64,000 nt of DNA from positions 486,892 to 550,891 of the forward strand of contig WBMV01000787.1 of assembly GCA_013396655.1 (NCBI GenBank). Direction: 5' to 3'. The DNA comes from Campylorhamphus procurvoides. Its lineage: Eukaryota; Chordata; Aves; Passeriformes; Dendrocolaptidae. Below, piece by piece: positions 12,731 through 21,661 of this stretch; position 1 is the first letter of the stretch; each line of letters starts with the position of its first letter. The notes under the pieces are model-generated. The model saw only the letters and a list, made by a program, of their open reading frames with translations. It was not told the DNA's origin and ran no database searches. A program made the translations under genes and the position numbers.

Positions 12731-12843
12731 CTTGGGTCCCGACCTCGGGCTCTGGTGATCCCGGCGGCTCGCAGAATTCCTTTAGTGGCGAGCAGGTCGG
12801 CGTTTCTGCTTCAGGGGTCTCAAAATTATCAGTGGAGTCCGAG
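12731..12843 (-). CDS. TACC1: TACC1 coding exon 2 (NFETPEAETP)
   Basis: This 113-base exon encodes residues 56-93 plus the first base of codon 94. It follows a strong pyrimidine tract ending CTTCGGCAG and stops at CCAAG|GTAAAG. The sequence SSDSTDNFETPEAETPTCSP aligns with human SSDSEGNFETPEAETPIRSP as I recall it, which fixes the frame. NFETPEAETP is typical of the N-terminal region shared by TACC1 and TACC2. Both the canonical first exon (13393-13559) and the alternative one (18947-19017) end two bases into a codon, so either can splice to this acceptor and keep the frame. The exon is separated from the canonical first exon by 549 bases. Confidence 0.95.
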
Positions 12844-13392
12844 CTGCCGAAGGGGGGGGAAAAGAGTGAGGAATTACTGCTTTCAAGGCTACCTCCGAGA
12901 TCCTCCACGCCGCCCACACGTCCAGCCAGGACGGCAGCCGGCCGTGGGCATCGGGGGCGGCCGCTCCCTCCTGTCCAGCAGGACACGCTAACAAATGGAA
13001 AAGGGAGAGCAGGTGAAACATCATCGTGAGCAGCCCCCCGTGTGCCCTCAGCCCTCCGGGAGGGATTCTGCCAGGTCATTCCCGAGCTGAGCATCCACCA
13101 CGGGCCTCCAAGGACACGCAGCCCCGCAGCGCCTTCCCCCGCCGCATCTCCCCCGCCGCTCCAGGGAAGAAACCCGGCTGTTCCCACGCTGTGCCCCCCA
13201 GCATCCTCCGGAAAGCAGCGCCCGGCCCCGGCCCCCGCGGTTCCCCGGTGCGGTGCGGTGCGGGATCCCCGGCAGGCACGCAGCGAGCAGGCAGCGAGGG
13301 GTGGGGAGAGCATCGGGGAGGATCGTGGGCGTCCCGCGTGGGTGCGGGCACCGTGGGAGAGCGGGCAGGGGAAGGGGCTGAGGGTCTCTTGC
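12844..13392 (-). other. TACC1: TACC1 intron 1, apparent GC-AG intron
   Basis: This 549-base intron starts with GCAAGA after an exon ending TTCAG, and ends CTTCGGCAG. Placing the donor at this GC rebuilds GFSSDSTDNF, equivalent to the human SFSSDSEGNF, with perfect phase. No nearby GT donor does the same. CAG|GCAAGA is a good match to the minor GC-AG donor class, which needs strong pairing elsewhere with U1. The interval is GC-rich and forms part of the promoter CpG island. Confidence 0.8.
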
Positions 13393-13559
13393 CTGAAGCC
13401 GAGGGTCGAGCCCCCCTCCGGCGGGTCCTGGTCCTCCTCCTCCTCCTCCTCGGCGGCCCCGCCGTCCCCCTCCTCGGGGCCGCCCCCGCCCCGCACCGCC
13501 GACCAGGTCCAGCGGGCCCACTGCACGGGCGAGAGGATGTGCCAGGCGCTGAACGCCAT
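13393..13559 (-). CDS. TACC1: TACC1 canonical first coding exon (MAFSAWHILSPVQW)
   Basis: This exon supplies 55 codons plus two bases. It starts at ATG (13559-13557) and encodes MAFSAWHILSPVQWARWTWS and then AVRGG, clearly the ortholog of human MAFSPWQILSPVQWAKWTWS. A Gly/Glu-rich acidic tract with six consecutive Glu follows (about residues 28-49). The start is chosen by homology and because the open frame upstream, which continues to at least 13706, has no ATG. The aromatic N-terminal segment is the most conserved part. The exon lies in a CpG island and ends at CAG|GC, a non-canonical donor. The transcript is divergent from the candidate FGFR1 promoter far to the right. Confidence 0.95.
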
Positions 13560-13900
13560 CGGCTCCCCGCTGCCCGCTCCTGCTCCGCTCCCCGCCGGGC
13601 TCACTGCGGCCCCGCCGCCCCCATCGCATCCCGCTCCGCTCGGGCCGCCCCCGCACCGCGCTATTGACGGCGGGGAGCGCCCGCCCCCCGCACCGCCCGC
13701 CGCCACGGACCGGCCCCCGAGCCCCCGCGGTGCTCGATGGACCCCCGGCCCGCGGGGAGGGATGCAGAGGGGATGTGGGGCAGAGCCCGCGATCCCCTTC
13801 CCCGGTGGATTCCCCCGCCCGGCGGGGCTGGCAAGCGCCGCTCTTCTCCTTTCACACGCGGGCTACCAAATTCACCCATTTCTGCCCAAAAGGCGGGGCA
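13560..13900 (-). promoter_or_regulatory. TACC1: TACC1 canonical CpG-island promoter and 5' UTR
   Basis: Directly upstream of the canonical ATG the DNA is very rich in CpG, with a GC box (minus-strand GGGGCGGGCG type, about 13676-13688) and no TATA box that I can see. The island spans roughly 12.9-13.9 kb and includes exon 1 and intron 1. Dispersed initiation typical of CpG-island promoters is expected. The exact transcription start cannot be placed from sequence alone. Confidence 0.7.
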
Positions 13901-16900
13901 GGAGCACATGGCTGTCACCTCCCGGGCTGACCTGCTGCACCCCCCGACAGAGACCCCCATGCGACAGGGCAGTGGACTGTGAAACCCGATGCCCCTCAAT
14001 TTATCCCACATTTATTGGGCTGCACCTGTGCCGTCACATAGACGGCAGATTCCTTCCACTCTGGACGTTCCAGAGGAGACCCCACGCTGGCGGGGGGCTG
14101 CTCTGGGGGGGCGAGCGGCTCTCACTCCCCCCAGGAAAACTGGCTCGCCCCAGGAAGGCTCACCCCGCTTGGGAAGCCTTGCCCAGGGAAGGGGGCTTTC
14201 CAGAGCTGAGGAACCAGACAGAGGGGACAGGGGCAGAGGGAAAGGACACACCTGCTCCATCCATTTTCCAAGGAAATACCGGCCTCAACAGCCCTGGCTG
14301 ATGCTGTATCCTTCCGTGGCAGCAAGTTTATTTATTTATTAAACTATTGTTGTTTAAAAATAACAGCCAGCAGTTGCTGCAGAAATCAACGACGCTGGGC
14401 TCCCTCGGGAACTTTCCCTCAAGAGCTTTCCCCCTAACGAGAGCTCCCACGCCCAAATTCATCAGCTCCCACACGCTTGCTCGAGAGAGCAGGATAACAT
14501 TACTGATTCAGTGGCCACAGCACTGCGAGGAATGTCTGGGGCTCTGTCAGCAGCTCCCTCATGGGCAGCAGCATTGCTGGCAGCTGCCTGGAACCCCCCT
14601 GGCTCACCCCACTCCTAGCACCAGGTCCCAGGGATGACCTGGGAAAGGGCAGACAATTGTCCTGGTGTGAAACCAGCCCGGCCCACTGTAGATAAGTATT
14701 GCTGGCCCTCGCTGAACAGACCAAGAGTTCATGTGGCAGGCTGAGCCTGGGGACCGGTGCTTCCCTGTGAATCATCAGCCAGCTCTGAGAGCCGGGAATG
14801 CCTCTGCACGAACAGAGAAGCCTCTGGGGCAGAGCAGACCTGTCCATCTGGTCTGGCTGCCTCTGACACCAGCCTCTGTCGGATGCTTCAAAGGGCTCAT
14901 TCCTCAGTGTGGAGCATCTCAAATAACCTCCCTGCAGGGATCCTTTCTCCCAGCCTTCCATCTCTTGGTGCCCTTATTAAATATATGTGTCATTGCTGCA
15001 CACTTTTGCTGTCTGGCCTCTGTCAAAGAAACTCTCTCACCCCCTGTCATAACACTTCTAAACTTCCCCAAAGATTCCTCTGGGTGAGCCAAAGCTGAGG
15101 TTCCCACCACGGGTCAGTGTCAGGAGCAGCACAGGGAACACCTCAGCCATAGCATTGCACTGCCCCCACATCCCCAGGGCCCAGGGGACCAGGAGACCTG
15201 CACACCCCATTGCTGCCACATAGAGGACACCAAGCAAGAGGGTGCACATGACACGTATCGACGCTTACCAAAACCCACGAGGCTCAAGCAAAAGCAGAAC
15301 CTCAACATCCTGTTGCCTGCAGCTGCCGTGAGCAGAGCACAGCCCACTTCCCCGCTCCGGAGCGGCACAGCTGATTTCTGCAGATGAATTTTACATAAGG
15401 AGATCTTCAGCTTGAGCCGCAGCACTGCGCTGCAGCCTGGACTCCTCCTCCTCCTCTTCCTCCTCCTCCTGCTCCCCCTTCCCACCTCCCACTGACCCCG
15501 AGGACCAGTCTGAGTGACAGTGTGGCCACGTTCTGAACCAGCTGGCAGGTTTTTCCAGGGATCTCACAGGGAAAAGAGAAATGTGAGTGCAGCAGGAGCA
15601 GCAGCGACGCTGGCACAGCAGCAGGAACAAGCCACCTTTGCTGCAGAGGGGAAGGAGCTGTGACAGGCGAGGGACAACACACAGGATGACTCTTACAGCC
15701 CCCCCACTTGTTGGACGAGGGAACTGGGGCACATGAGCAGGGGAAATCAGCATGATCTGTCCCTATGCACCCAATGAGGACCCCCTGCTCCCACCCACCA
15801 CCCAGGGGCTGGCAGGAACAGGATCAGCAGGACTGAACCGTGCCAGAGCTCCTGACCTGCAGGGCCCTGGGGCAGGAAGATACCTGAGCAGTGCAGGAGC
15901 AAAGCCTGCTTCCACTTGCTGTTCCTGATGAGCAATTAAGAAAATGCCTCGAGTGGCATTTTCCAGCTTGGCACCTGACCCAGCCTGGCAGCACCGCTGG
16001 CTGCAAACCATCACCAAGGAGATAACCTGACTTTGTCAGTCACACTGAAGGCTCTGCCTGCCAAATGCTGCTTGGCACAGTCAGCAAACACATCTCCGCA
16101 GAGCAGGGACGATGCTGACCTGATCAAAAACACCTGCCAGCAGTTTCCATCCACGCAGTGAGGTGCAGCCTGCACAGGCAGCAGCTGGACCTTGGCACTG
16201 CTGTCACCTTGCTCATTGCTGTCACTGTGCGAAGCCCAGCACACACACAGTGGCTCAGGCAATGTACAGCCCATGGGTGTCTCTGCCAGCAGCAGCTCTG
16301 AATGACCTAGAAACCATCCACAGCTCACACACTGCCTGGGTTTTCAGGGAGGGGGAGAGCAGCAACCCCCACTGCATAGAGAACAGGTGAAGCCACAAAG
16401 ATTTTGGAACTGGAAGAGCTCTGGCATCATAGAGGCTGCAAAAAGATGCAAAAGCTGATCCTTGCAAGAAGCCAGTTGGATCCAGGGATAATAGCTCTGC
16501 ATCCAGATGGACTTTCCCTGCTTTTATACCGGGGAGAACTTCCTCCTGGCTGTCTGGCAGCAGTGCCCCTGCCTGGCCTCACATCCTAGAAACATAGCAT
16601 GCCCAGTTCCTCTCACTGTCTCCACCTTGGTCCCCAGGAAGGGTGTGGGGCTGTGGAACAGGTATTGCACAGCCACAGCTGTGGCGTTGGGAGCTGCAGT
16701 GCCCCAGGCCAGAGAAAGGCGTGCACCTGGAGCTTCCATTCTCAGCCCTTTCATTAGGCAGAACATCTATTTCTAGACGTGGAGCTTTTCTGGGCCTGGC
16801 ACAGCAGCCAGTGCTGCCATTTCTAGCTCAGAAACAGATATTTTGTGGGTTATCTTTTCTCTTCTCCACTCCTGCCTCTCTGCTCCTCCACAGGGGGACC

Positions 16901-17150
16901 AGGGTTTGGCATCCTGCAGCCAGCCCTGGGCCAGGGCACAAGGGCAGCAGGGGATGGCAGGGACACCTCAGAGATCAGCACACACATAAAACATAGATCC
17001 ATACTGCGCTTCTGTGTAAATCACCCTCACAGCTTGTAATAAGCACTTTATCCACAGACCATTTATCTCCTACTGGCAAGAAGGTCCGAGGTGTTTCAGA
17101 AGCATTTTTCTGCTGCTGTGTTTTATTCCAGCCTATTCTATTGATCAGGG
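13901..17150. other. Interval upstream of the canonical TACC1 promoter
   Basis: I see no gene in this 3.2 kb. If the alternative first exon is real, it is part of the first intron of the longer TACC1 transcript. It holds a short AT-rich patch at about 14328-14362 and a CTC/CCT pyrimidine run at about 15436-15480. The remainder is unique DNA. Confidence 0.7.
15436..15480. repeat. CTC/TCC triplet run
   Basis: Imperfect CTC/TCC/TTC triplet repeat on the plus strand, about 45 bases. It is a simple repeat with no recognised coding role. Confidence 0.8.
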
Positions 17151-17208
17151 AGCAGCATCCTCTGGATGCGACCGCATCTGGAGCATCCCGGGCACTTCAC
17201 AAGTTCGG

Positions 17209-17300
17209 GAGCATCCCGGAGCACCCCTTGGGTGTAGCAGCCCCCCTGAGCATCCCGGAGCATCCCTTGGGTGTAACAGCCCCCAGGAGCATCCGCCGGG
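17209..17300. repeat. 39-bp tandem repeat, about 2.3 copies
   Basis: Units start at 17209, 17248 and 17287, each beginning GAGCATCC. The first two full units differ at only a few positions and share the core CTTGGGTGTA(G/A)CAGCCCCC. A partial related copy (GGAGCATCCCGGGCACTTCAC) lies just upstream at about 17180. The region is CpG-containing and precedes the alternative TACC1 promoter region. Confidence 0.85.
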
Positions 17301-17610
17301 GTCAGCAGCATTTCAGTGCATCCTCAGGAGCCCCGTGGGCTCCGGCAGGCGCTGCTCTCGCTAGAGGGCTCTCCAGGATGAGTTTCCAGATGCTGCCGAG
17401 CTCCCCGCCCTTGGCTGGGGCTTGGCGGCCGCGCACGGGCGGGCAGAGCGCCGCAGCCCCGAGCGGAGGGGTCTCCGCAGCCCGACCCCTTGCCTCACCC
17501 CCGAGGGGAACACGGGAGATGGGTGGGAGGAGGGATCATGGGCGATGCTGTATGGGATGCGGCTGAGCAGAGCCCTGGGGCTGAGCCGATGCCCACGGAG
17601 CAGCCTGGAG

Positions 17611-17712
17611 GATCATGGAATCCCAGAATGTCCTGGGGAAAGTAAAGAGACCTTTTAGTCCAAAGCCCTGCCTCAGGAAGGGGCACCTTACGACCAGGTT
17701 GCTCAGAGACAC
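17611..17712 (-). repeat. CR1 LINE 3' fragment, decayed
   Basis: The plus strand begins ATCATGGAATCCCAGAATG and continues through 'agaccttttagtccaaagccctgcct' to 'accaggttgctcagagac'. This is the reverse complement of an avian CR1 3' end with deletions. Most of it is repeated at 19653-19729 because of the assembly duplication described separately. Confidence 0.65.
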
Positions 17713-18225
17713 GTTTGCATCATTGCGAGGAAGTCGCTGCCAAGGGACGAGGCAGGACCGTGGGAGGACAAACCCACCACAGAGAAGTTCTCACGTTCCT
17801 TTTGCTTCTCCTGACCTTGACAGACCTGCACCCTCCCGGGCACAGCCTGGACTGAGGAGCACAACACCGAATGCCCTGTAATTCAAGGCAGACAAACCCA
17901 ACCTCCTCCCACCTCTGGCTCTGCCATCTGCTTGCCGGGGCACAGCAGGAATCTGGAGTTCCAGAGCAATGCCCAGCATGGGACAGCACTGCCGAGCAGC
18001 TCCGCTCCCCCGGGACCCTTCACAGCCTGGGATGTGACAGTTCCCATCGCTCCACATTCCATCAGAATAGCTCTACAGAAATAGAAGTAAAGGACACAAG
18101 TGTCACACACGAGCCCGGACACCAGCAGCCAGCCCCAGGCTCCAGCTGCCTTTCCCCACCAAACTGCCAGCAAATGGATAAATACAGGCATTTGTGGCTG
18201 CGCTGGGAAGGGGTGATGGGATAAT
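17636..18225 (+). repeat. Exact 590-bp duplicate, copy 1 (assembly overlap A)
   Basis: This segment is repeated without a visible difference at 19653-20242 (offset 2017). Copy 1 ends exactly at the first N of the 715-base gap, and copy 2 begins exactly after a single N. This is the signature of overlapping contig ends that were placed side by side rather than merged. It is not likely to be a biological duplication. Confidence 0.9.
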
Positions 18226-18940
18226 NNNNNNNNNNNNNNNNNNNNNNNNNNNNNNNNNNNNNNNNNNNNNNNNNNNNNNNNNNNNNNNNNNNNNNNNNNN
18301 NNNNNNNNNNNNNNNNNNNNNNNNNNNNNNNNNNNNNNNNNNNNNNNNNNNNNNNNNNNNNNNNNNNNNNNNNNNNNNNNNNNNNNNNNNNNNNNNNNNN
18401 NNNNNNNNNNNNNNNNNNNNNNNNNNNNNNNNNNNNNNNNNNNNNNNNNNNNNNNNNNNNNNNNNNNNNNNNNNNNNNNNNNNNNNNNNNNNNNNNNNNN
18501 NNNNNNNNNNNNNNNNNNNNNNNNNNNNNNNNNNNNNNNNNNNNNNNNNNNNNNNNNNNNNNNNNNNNNNNNNNNNNNNNNNNNNNNNNNNNNNNNNNNN
18601 NNNNNNNNNNNNNNNNNNNNNNNNNNNNNNNNNNNNNNNNNNNNNNNNNNNNNNNNNNNNNNNNNNNNNNNNNNNNNNNNNNNNNNNNNNNNNNNNNNNN
18701 NNNNNNNNNNNNNNNNNNNNNNNNNNNNNNNNNNNNNNNNNNNNNNNNNNNNNNNNNNNNNNNNNNNNNNNNNNNNNNNNNNNNNNNNNNNNNNNNNNNN
18801 NNNNNNNNNNNNNNNNNNNNNNNNNNNNNNNNNNNNNNNNNNNNNNNNNNNNNNNNNNNNNNNNNNNNNNNNNNNNNNNNNNNNNNNNNNNNNNNNNNNN
18901 NNNNNNNNNNNNNNNNNNNNNNNNNNNNNNNNNNNNNNNN
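18226..18940. other. Assembly gap (715 N)
   Basis: Run of undetermined bases. The sequence right of it begins inside a very GC-rich CpG island, so the missing DNA is probably GC-rich drop-out. Any reading frame that appears to cross it is meaningless. Confidence 0.99.
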
Positions 18941-18946
18941 ACTCAC

Positions 18947-19017
18947 CGGCGCGGCGGGGCCGGGGGGTCCCGCGGGGCTCGGGGGTCCCGGGGGTCCCTG
19001 CTCTGCGCCGCCCCCAT
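18947..19017 (-). CDS. TACC1: Probable alternative TACC1 first coding exon (MGAAQS start)
   Basis: On the minus strand an ATG in good context (GCCATGG, G at -3 and +4) opens a frame MGAAQSRDPRDPRAPRDPPA and then PPR, 23 codons plus two bases. It ends at CGCCG|GTGAGT, a near-perfect donor. It therefore leaves in the same phase as the canonical exon, and joining it to exon 2 gives ...PPRRSDSTDNFETPE without a frame shift. Gly2 and Ser6 fit the N-myristoylation pattern MGxxxS. Mammalian TACC1 is known to have isoforms with alternative first exons, and I recall one beginning MGG, but cannot check it here. The exon sits in a CpG island at the edge of a gap. In the corrected assembly order its intron would run through the missing sequence into 21367-20243. 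An alternative is a chance frame in GC-rich 5' UTR. Confidence 0.62.
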
Positions 19018-19255
19018 GGCCGGGCTCGCCGCCGCCGCTCCGCCGGTCCCGCCGCGTCCCGCCTCCACGGCAGGGAGGGAGGGAGGGATGCGGGGATGGA
19101 TGGATGCAGGAAGGGCGGGGGCTCGGCCCGAGCGGGGCTCTGGGTGTCCGGTTCACCCTCTCCCACCCTCTCCCCCCCGGACCCCTCTGCCGGGGGCAGG
19201 ACCCGCAGCCCCGCGGGCTGGCACGGGCAGGAGGGTGTTCTGGTGGCACTGGGAA
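19018..19255 (-). promoter_or_regulatory. TACC1: CpG-island promoter of the alternative TACC1 first exon
   Basis: The DNA upstream of the MGAAQS start is dense in CpG at 19018-19070. It then passes into a GGGA/GGAT simple repeat (about 19071-19110) and a C-rich stretch. No TATA box is visible. The left half of the island is missing in the gap, and its other edge is probably the GC-rich end at about 21330-21367. The promoter role is inferred from the island and from the exon with its splice donor. Confidence 0.5.
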
Positions 19256-19257
19256 TC

Positions 19258-19480
19258 AGAGACCCACGGAATCGCTTAGGTTGGAAAAGTCCCCAGTCCA
19301 ACATCAAGGCCACCACTAACCCATGTCGCCAAGTGCCACCTCTACACGCCTGTTAAATCCCTTCGAGGATGGTGACTTCAGCACTGCCCTAGGCAGCCTG
19401 TGCCAGGGCTGGACAGCCCTTTCCACGAAGAAATTTTGCCTAATACCAATCTAAACCTCCTCACCTACCAGGGCTCTCAT
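19258..19480 (-). repeat. CR1 LINE 3' fragment
   Basis: The plus strand reads ATCGCTTAGGTTGGAAAAGT, then the familiar 'caaggccaccactaacccatgtcgccaag', 'ggatggtgacttcagcactgccctaggcagcctgt' and 'cctaataccaatctaaacctcc' blocks. This is an almost complete reverse-complement avian CR1 3' end, the longest in the window. It lies immediately upstream of the alternative TACC1 promoter. Confidence 0.9.
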
Positions 19481-19651
19481 CAGGCACTAGCTCAGCCTCT
19501 CATACTGCACGTTCAGTGACAAACTGGGGTCTGAGCCTCTTGCCCAGGGCACCTGATGGCAGTCGAGAAGCCCTGATAAAGTGCCAGAGTAATTTCTCCC
19601 CTGAAAACAGCCTCTTCCTAAATCATGCCTTGCAGGGGAAGCCAAACAGCC
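19359..19651 (+). repeat. Exact 293-bp duplicate, copy 1 (assembly overlap B)
   Basis: The segment starting CCCTTCGAGGATGGTGACTT is repeated at 21369-21661 (offset 2010). Copy 1 ends at the single N at 19652, and copy 2 starts after the single N at 21368. With overlap A this shows that the piece 19653-21367 was inserted out of order. Confidence 0.9.
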
Positions 19652-19652
19652 N

Positions 19653-20242
19653 GGGAAAGTAAAGAGACCTTTTAGTCCAAAGCCCTGCCTCAGGAAGGGG
19701 CACCTTACGACCAGGTTGCTCAGAGACACGTTTGCATCATTGCGAGGAAGTCGCTGCCAAGGGACGAGGCAGGACCGTGGGAGGACAAACCCACCACAGA
19801 GAAGTTCTCACGTTCCTTTTGCTTCTCCTGACCTTGACAGACCTGCACCCTCCCGGGCACAGCCTGGACTGAGGAGCACAACACCGAATGCCCTGTAATT
19901 CAAGGCAGACAAACCCAACCTCCTCCCACCTCTGGCTCTGCCATCTGCTTGCCGGGGCACAGCAGGAATCTGGAGTTCCAGAGCAATGCCCAGCATGGGA
20001 CAGCACTGCCGAGCAGCTCCGCTCCCCCGGGACCCTTCACAGCCTGGGATGTGACAGTTCCCATCGCTCCACATTCCATCAGAATAGCTCTACAGAAATA
20101 GAAGTAAAGGACACAAGTGTCACACACGAGCCCGGACACCAGCAGCCAGCCCCAGGCTCCAGCTGCCTTTCCCCACCAAACTGCCAGCAAATGGATAAAT
20201 ACAGGCATTTGTGGCTGCGCTGGGAAGGGGTGATGGGATAAT
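19653..20242 (+). repeat. Exact 590-bp duplicate, copy 2 (assembly overlap A)
   Basis: Second copy of 17636-18225. Unlike copy 1, which runs into the gap, this copy continues into unique sequence (20243-21367). This copy therefore shows what truly follows 18225. Confidence 0.9.
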
Positions 20243-21367
20243 GAATGCTCTGCTATTCCAGCATTTTAAAAACGCCAACCACAGCTTAATCTCGCTGATG
20301 CACTCGTGTGGGTGCAATCTCATTTCAATAGGAACAGGCTTCAACTACATGAGTTCCAGCCCCATTTCAACACTGATGCCGGATGAACACAAGCATCTGC
20401 CTTCATTGTGCAGCTTATTGACTCGCCCTTCAATTCCTTTGCTCTATTTGCTAAAAACATCCATGCTATGCAGCAGGAATGCTCTTATCAGGTGTTTGTC
20501 AGACCTCAGATCCCTGATCTTACTTGGGACTCCGCGATTTTGGAAAATGCAGGCAGCACCTCAGCCCATAACCTGGGGTGCCAGCAGGGAGGGGAACAGC
20601 TGAGGAGTGAGGACAGCAGCCAGCACAGGAAGAGCGACAGGGATAGAATAAAGGGTGGAAGGAACAAAACAAAGTTTGCTCAAGGTGGAGCAAACAGGTG
20701 GGAAGGAGAAGCAGCTGAGACCTACGGGGCAGAAAGGAGCAGCTCCAGCACACACAGGGAACACTGGGATGGTTTTTCCACAGGAAAACACGTCTAATGT
20801 CTATGTAAGAGACGACTGCAAGGAAATAAAGGGAGGACTGAGCAGTCACAAGGACAGAACGTAATTGTTTTCCTTGTCTGAGCTCAGTGTTTGCAAACAG
20901 CCTCACATGGTACCCCGCTTAAAGAAAATATTTCTGTTCCCAGAAGTGTTTTCGTTGATTTCCAGATAAGATGTTTCCACTTTTCCTTTTGATCCCAGTC
21001 AATGCCTCCCCTTCCGTTCCCAGTGCCTAAGCAGCTGGTGGGGAGAAGTTCACCCAGCCCAGCCTTGGCTCTCCCCAGCCTGCGGACCCCAAACCAGCTC
21101 CCACCTCCCCGTGGCCAGAGAACTTCTGGTCCCCTCCCTGCACCCCCAGACCGAGGGGACGAAGACACCCCAACTACCCTCCTGGGCTGAGCAGCTGGTC
21201 TGCTGGGAGGGCGTGTTTGGGCCCCCTTGGATGGGGAGCTGAGCTTGCCTGGAGTAGGAAACGAAAAGGGGAAAGGGACTTTCTCCGCTCAAATTAACGA
21301 CTTCACGCACCGATTTCCCCTCTCCACCGCAGCAAACCCGCACCGGGCGGCGCGGGGGCTGCGGGGG
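20243..21367. other. Unique segment, probably belongs left of the 18941 contig
   Basis: This 1.1 kb of unique DNA becomes strongly GC-rich at its right end (about 21330-21367) and stops at a single N. By the overlap logic it should sit between 18225 and 18941, with the GC-rich gap at its right. I see no coding exon in it. Confidence 0.75.
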
Positions 21368-21368
21368 N

Positions 21369-21661
21369 CCCTTCGAGGATGGTGACTTCAGCACTGCCCT
21401 AGGCAGCCTGTGCCAGGGCTGGACAGCCCTTTCCACGAAGAAATTTTGCCTAATACCAATCTAAACCTCCTCACCTACCAGGGCTCTCATCAGGCACTAG
21501 CTCAGCCTCTCATACTGCACGTTCAGTGACAAACTGGGGTCTGAGCCTCTTGCCCAGGGCACCTGATGGCAGTCGAGAAGCCCTGATAAAGTGCCAGAGT
21601 AATTTCTCCCCTGAAAACAGCCTCTTCCTAAATCATGCCTTGCAGGGGAAGCCAAACAGCC
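21369..21661 (+). repeat. Exact 293-bp duplicate, copy 2 (assembly overlap B)
   Basis: Second copy of 19359-19651. It contains the 5' two thirds of a CR1 3' fragment (minus orientation, to about 21490), and it continues into the genuine downstream sequence at 21662. Confidence 0.9.

Noticed and set aside
13042..14301. Plus-strand open frame of 419 codons
   Set aside because: It is a shadow frame opposite TACC1 exon 1 and its CpG island. The composition is Pro/Arg/Gly-rich with no family motif, and the minus strand carries the conserved protein.
17883..19316. Very long reading frames on both strands around 18-19 kb
   Set aside because: They exist only because the 715-base N gap contains no stop codons. 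The flanking sequence does not encode a continuous protein. The same holds for the frames crossing 59737-60167.
17636..20242. A genuine segmental duplication near TACC1
   Set aside because: The copies are identical as far as I can read and their ends coincide exactly with N characters, as expected from unmerged contig overlaps rather than from biology.
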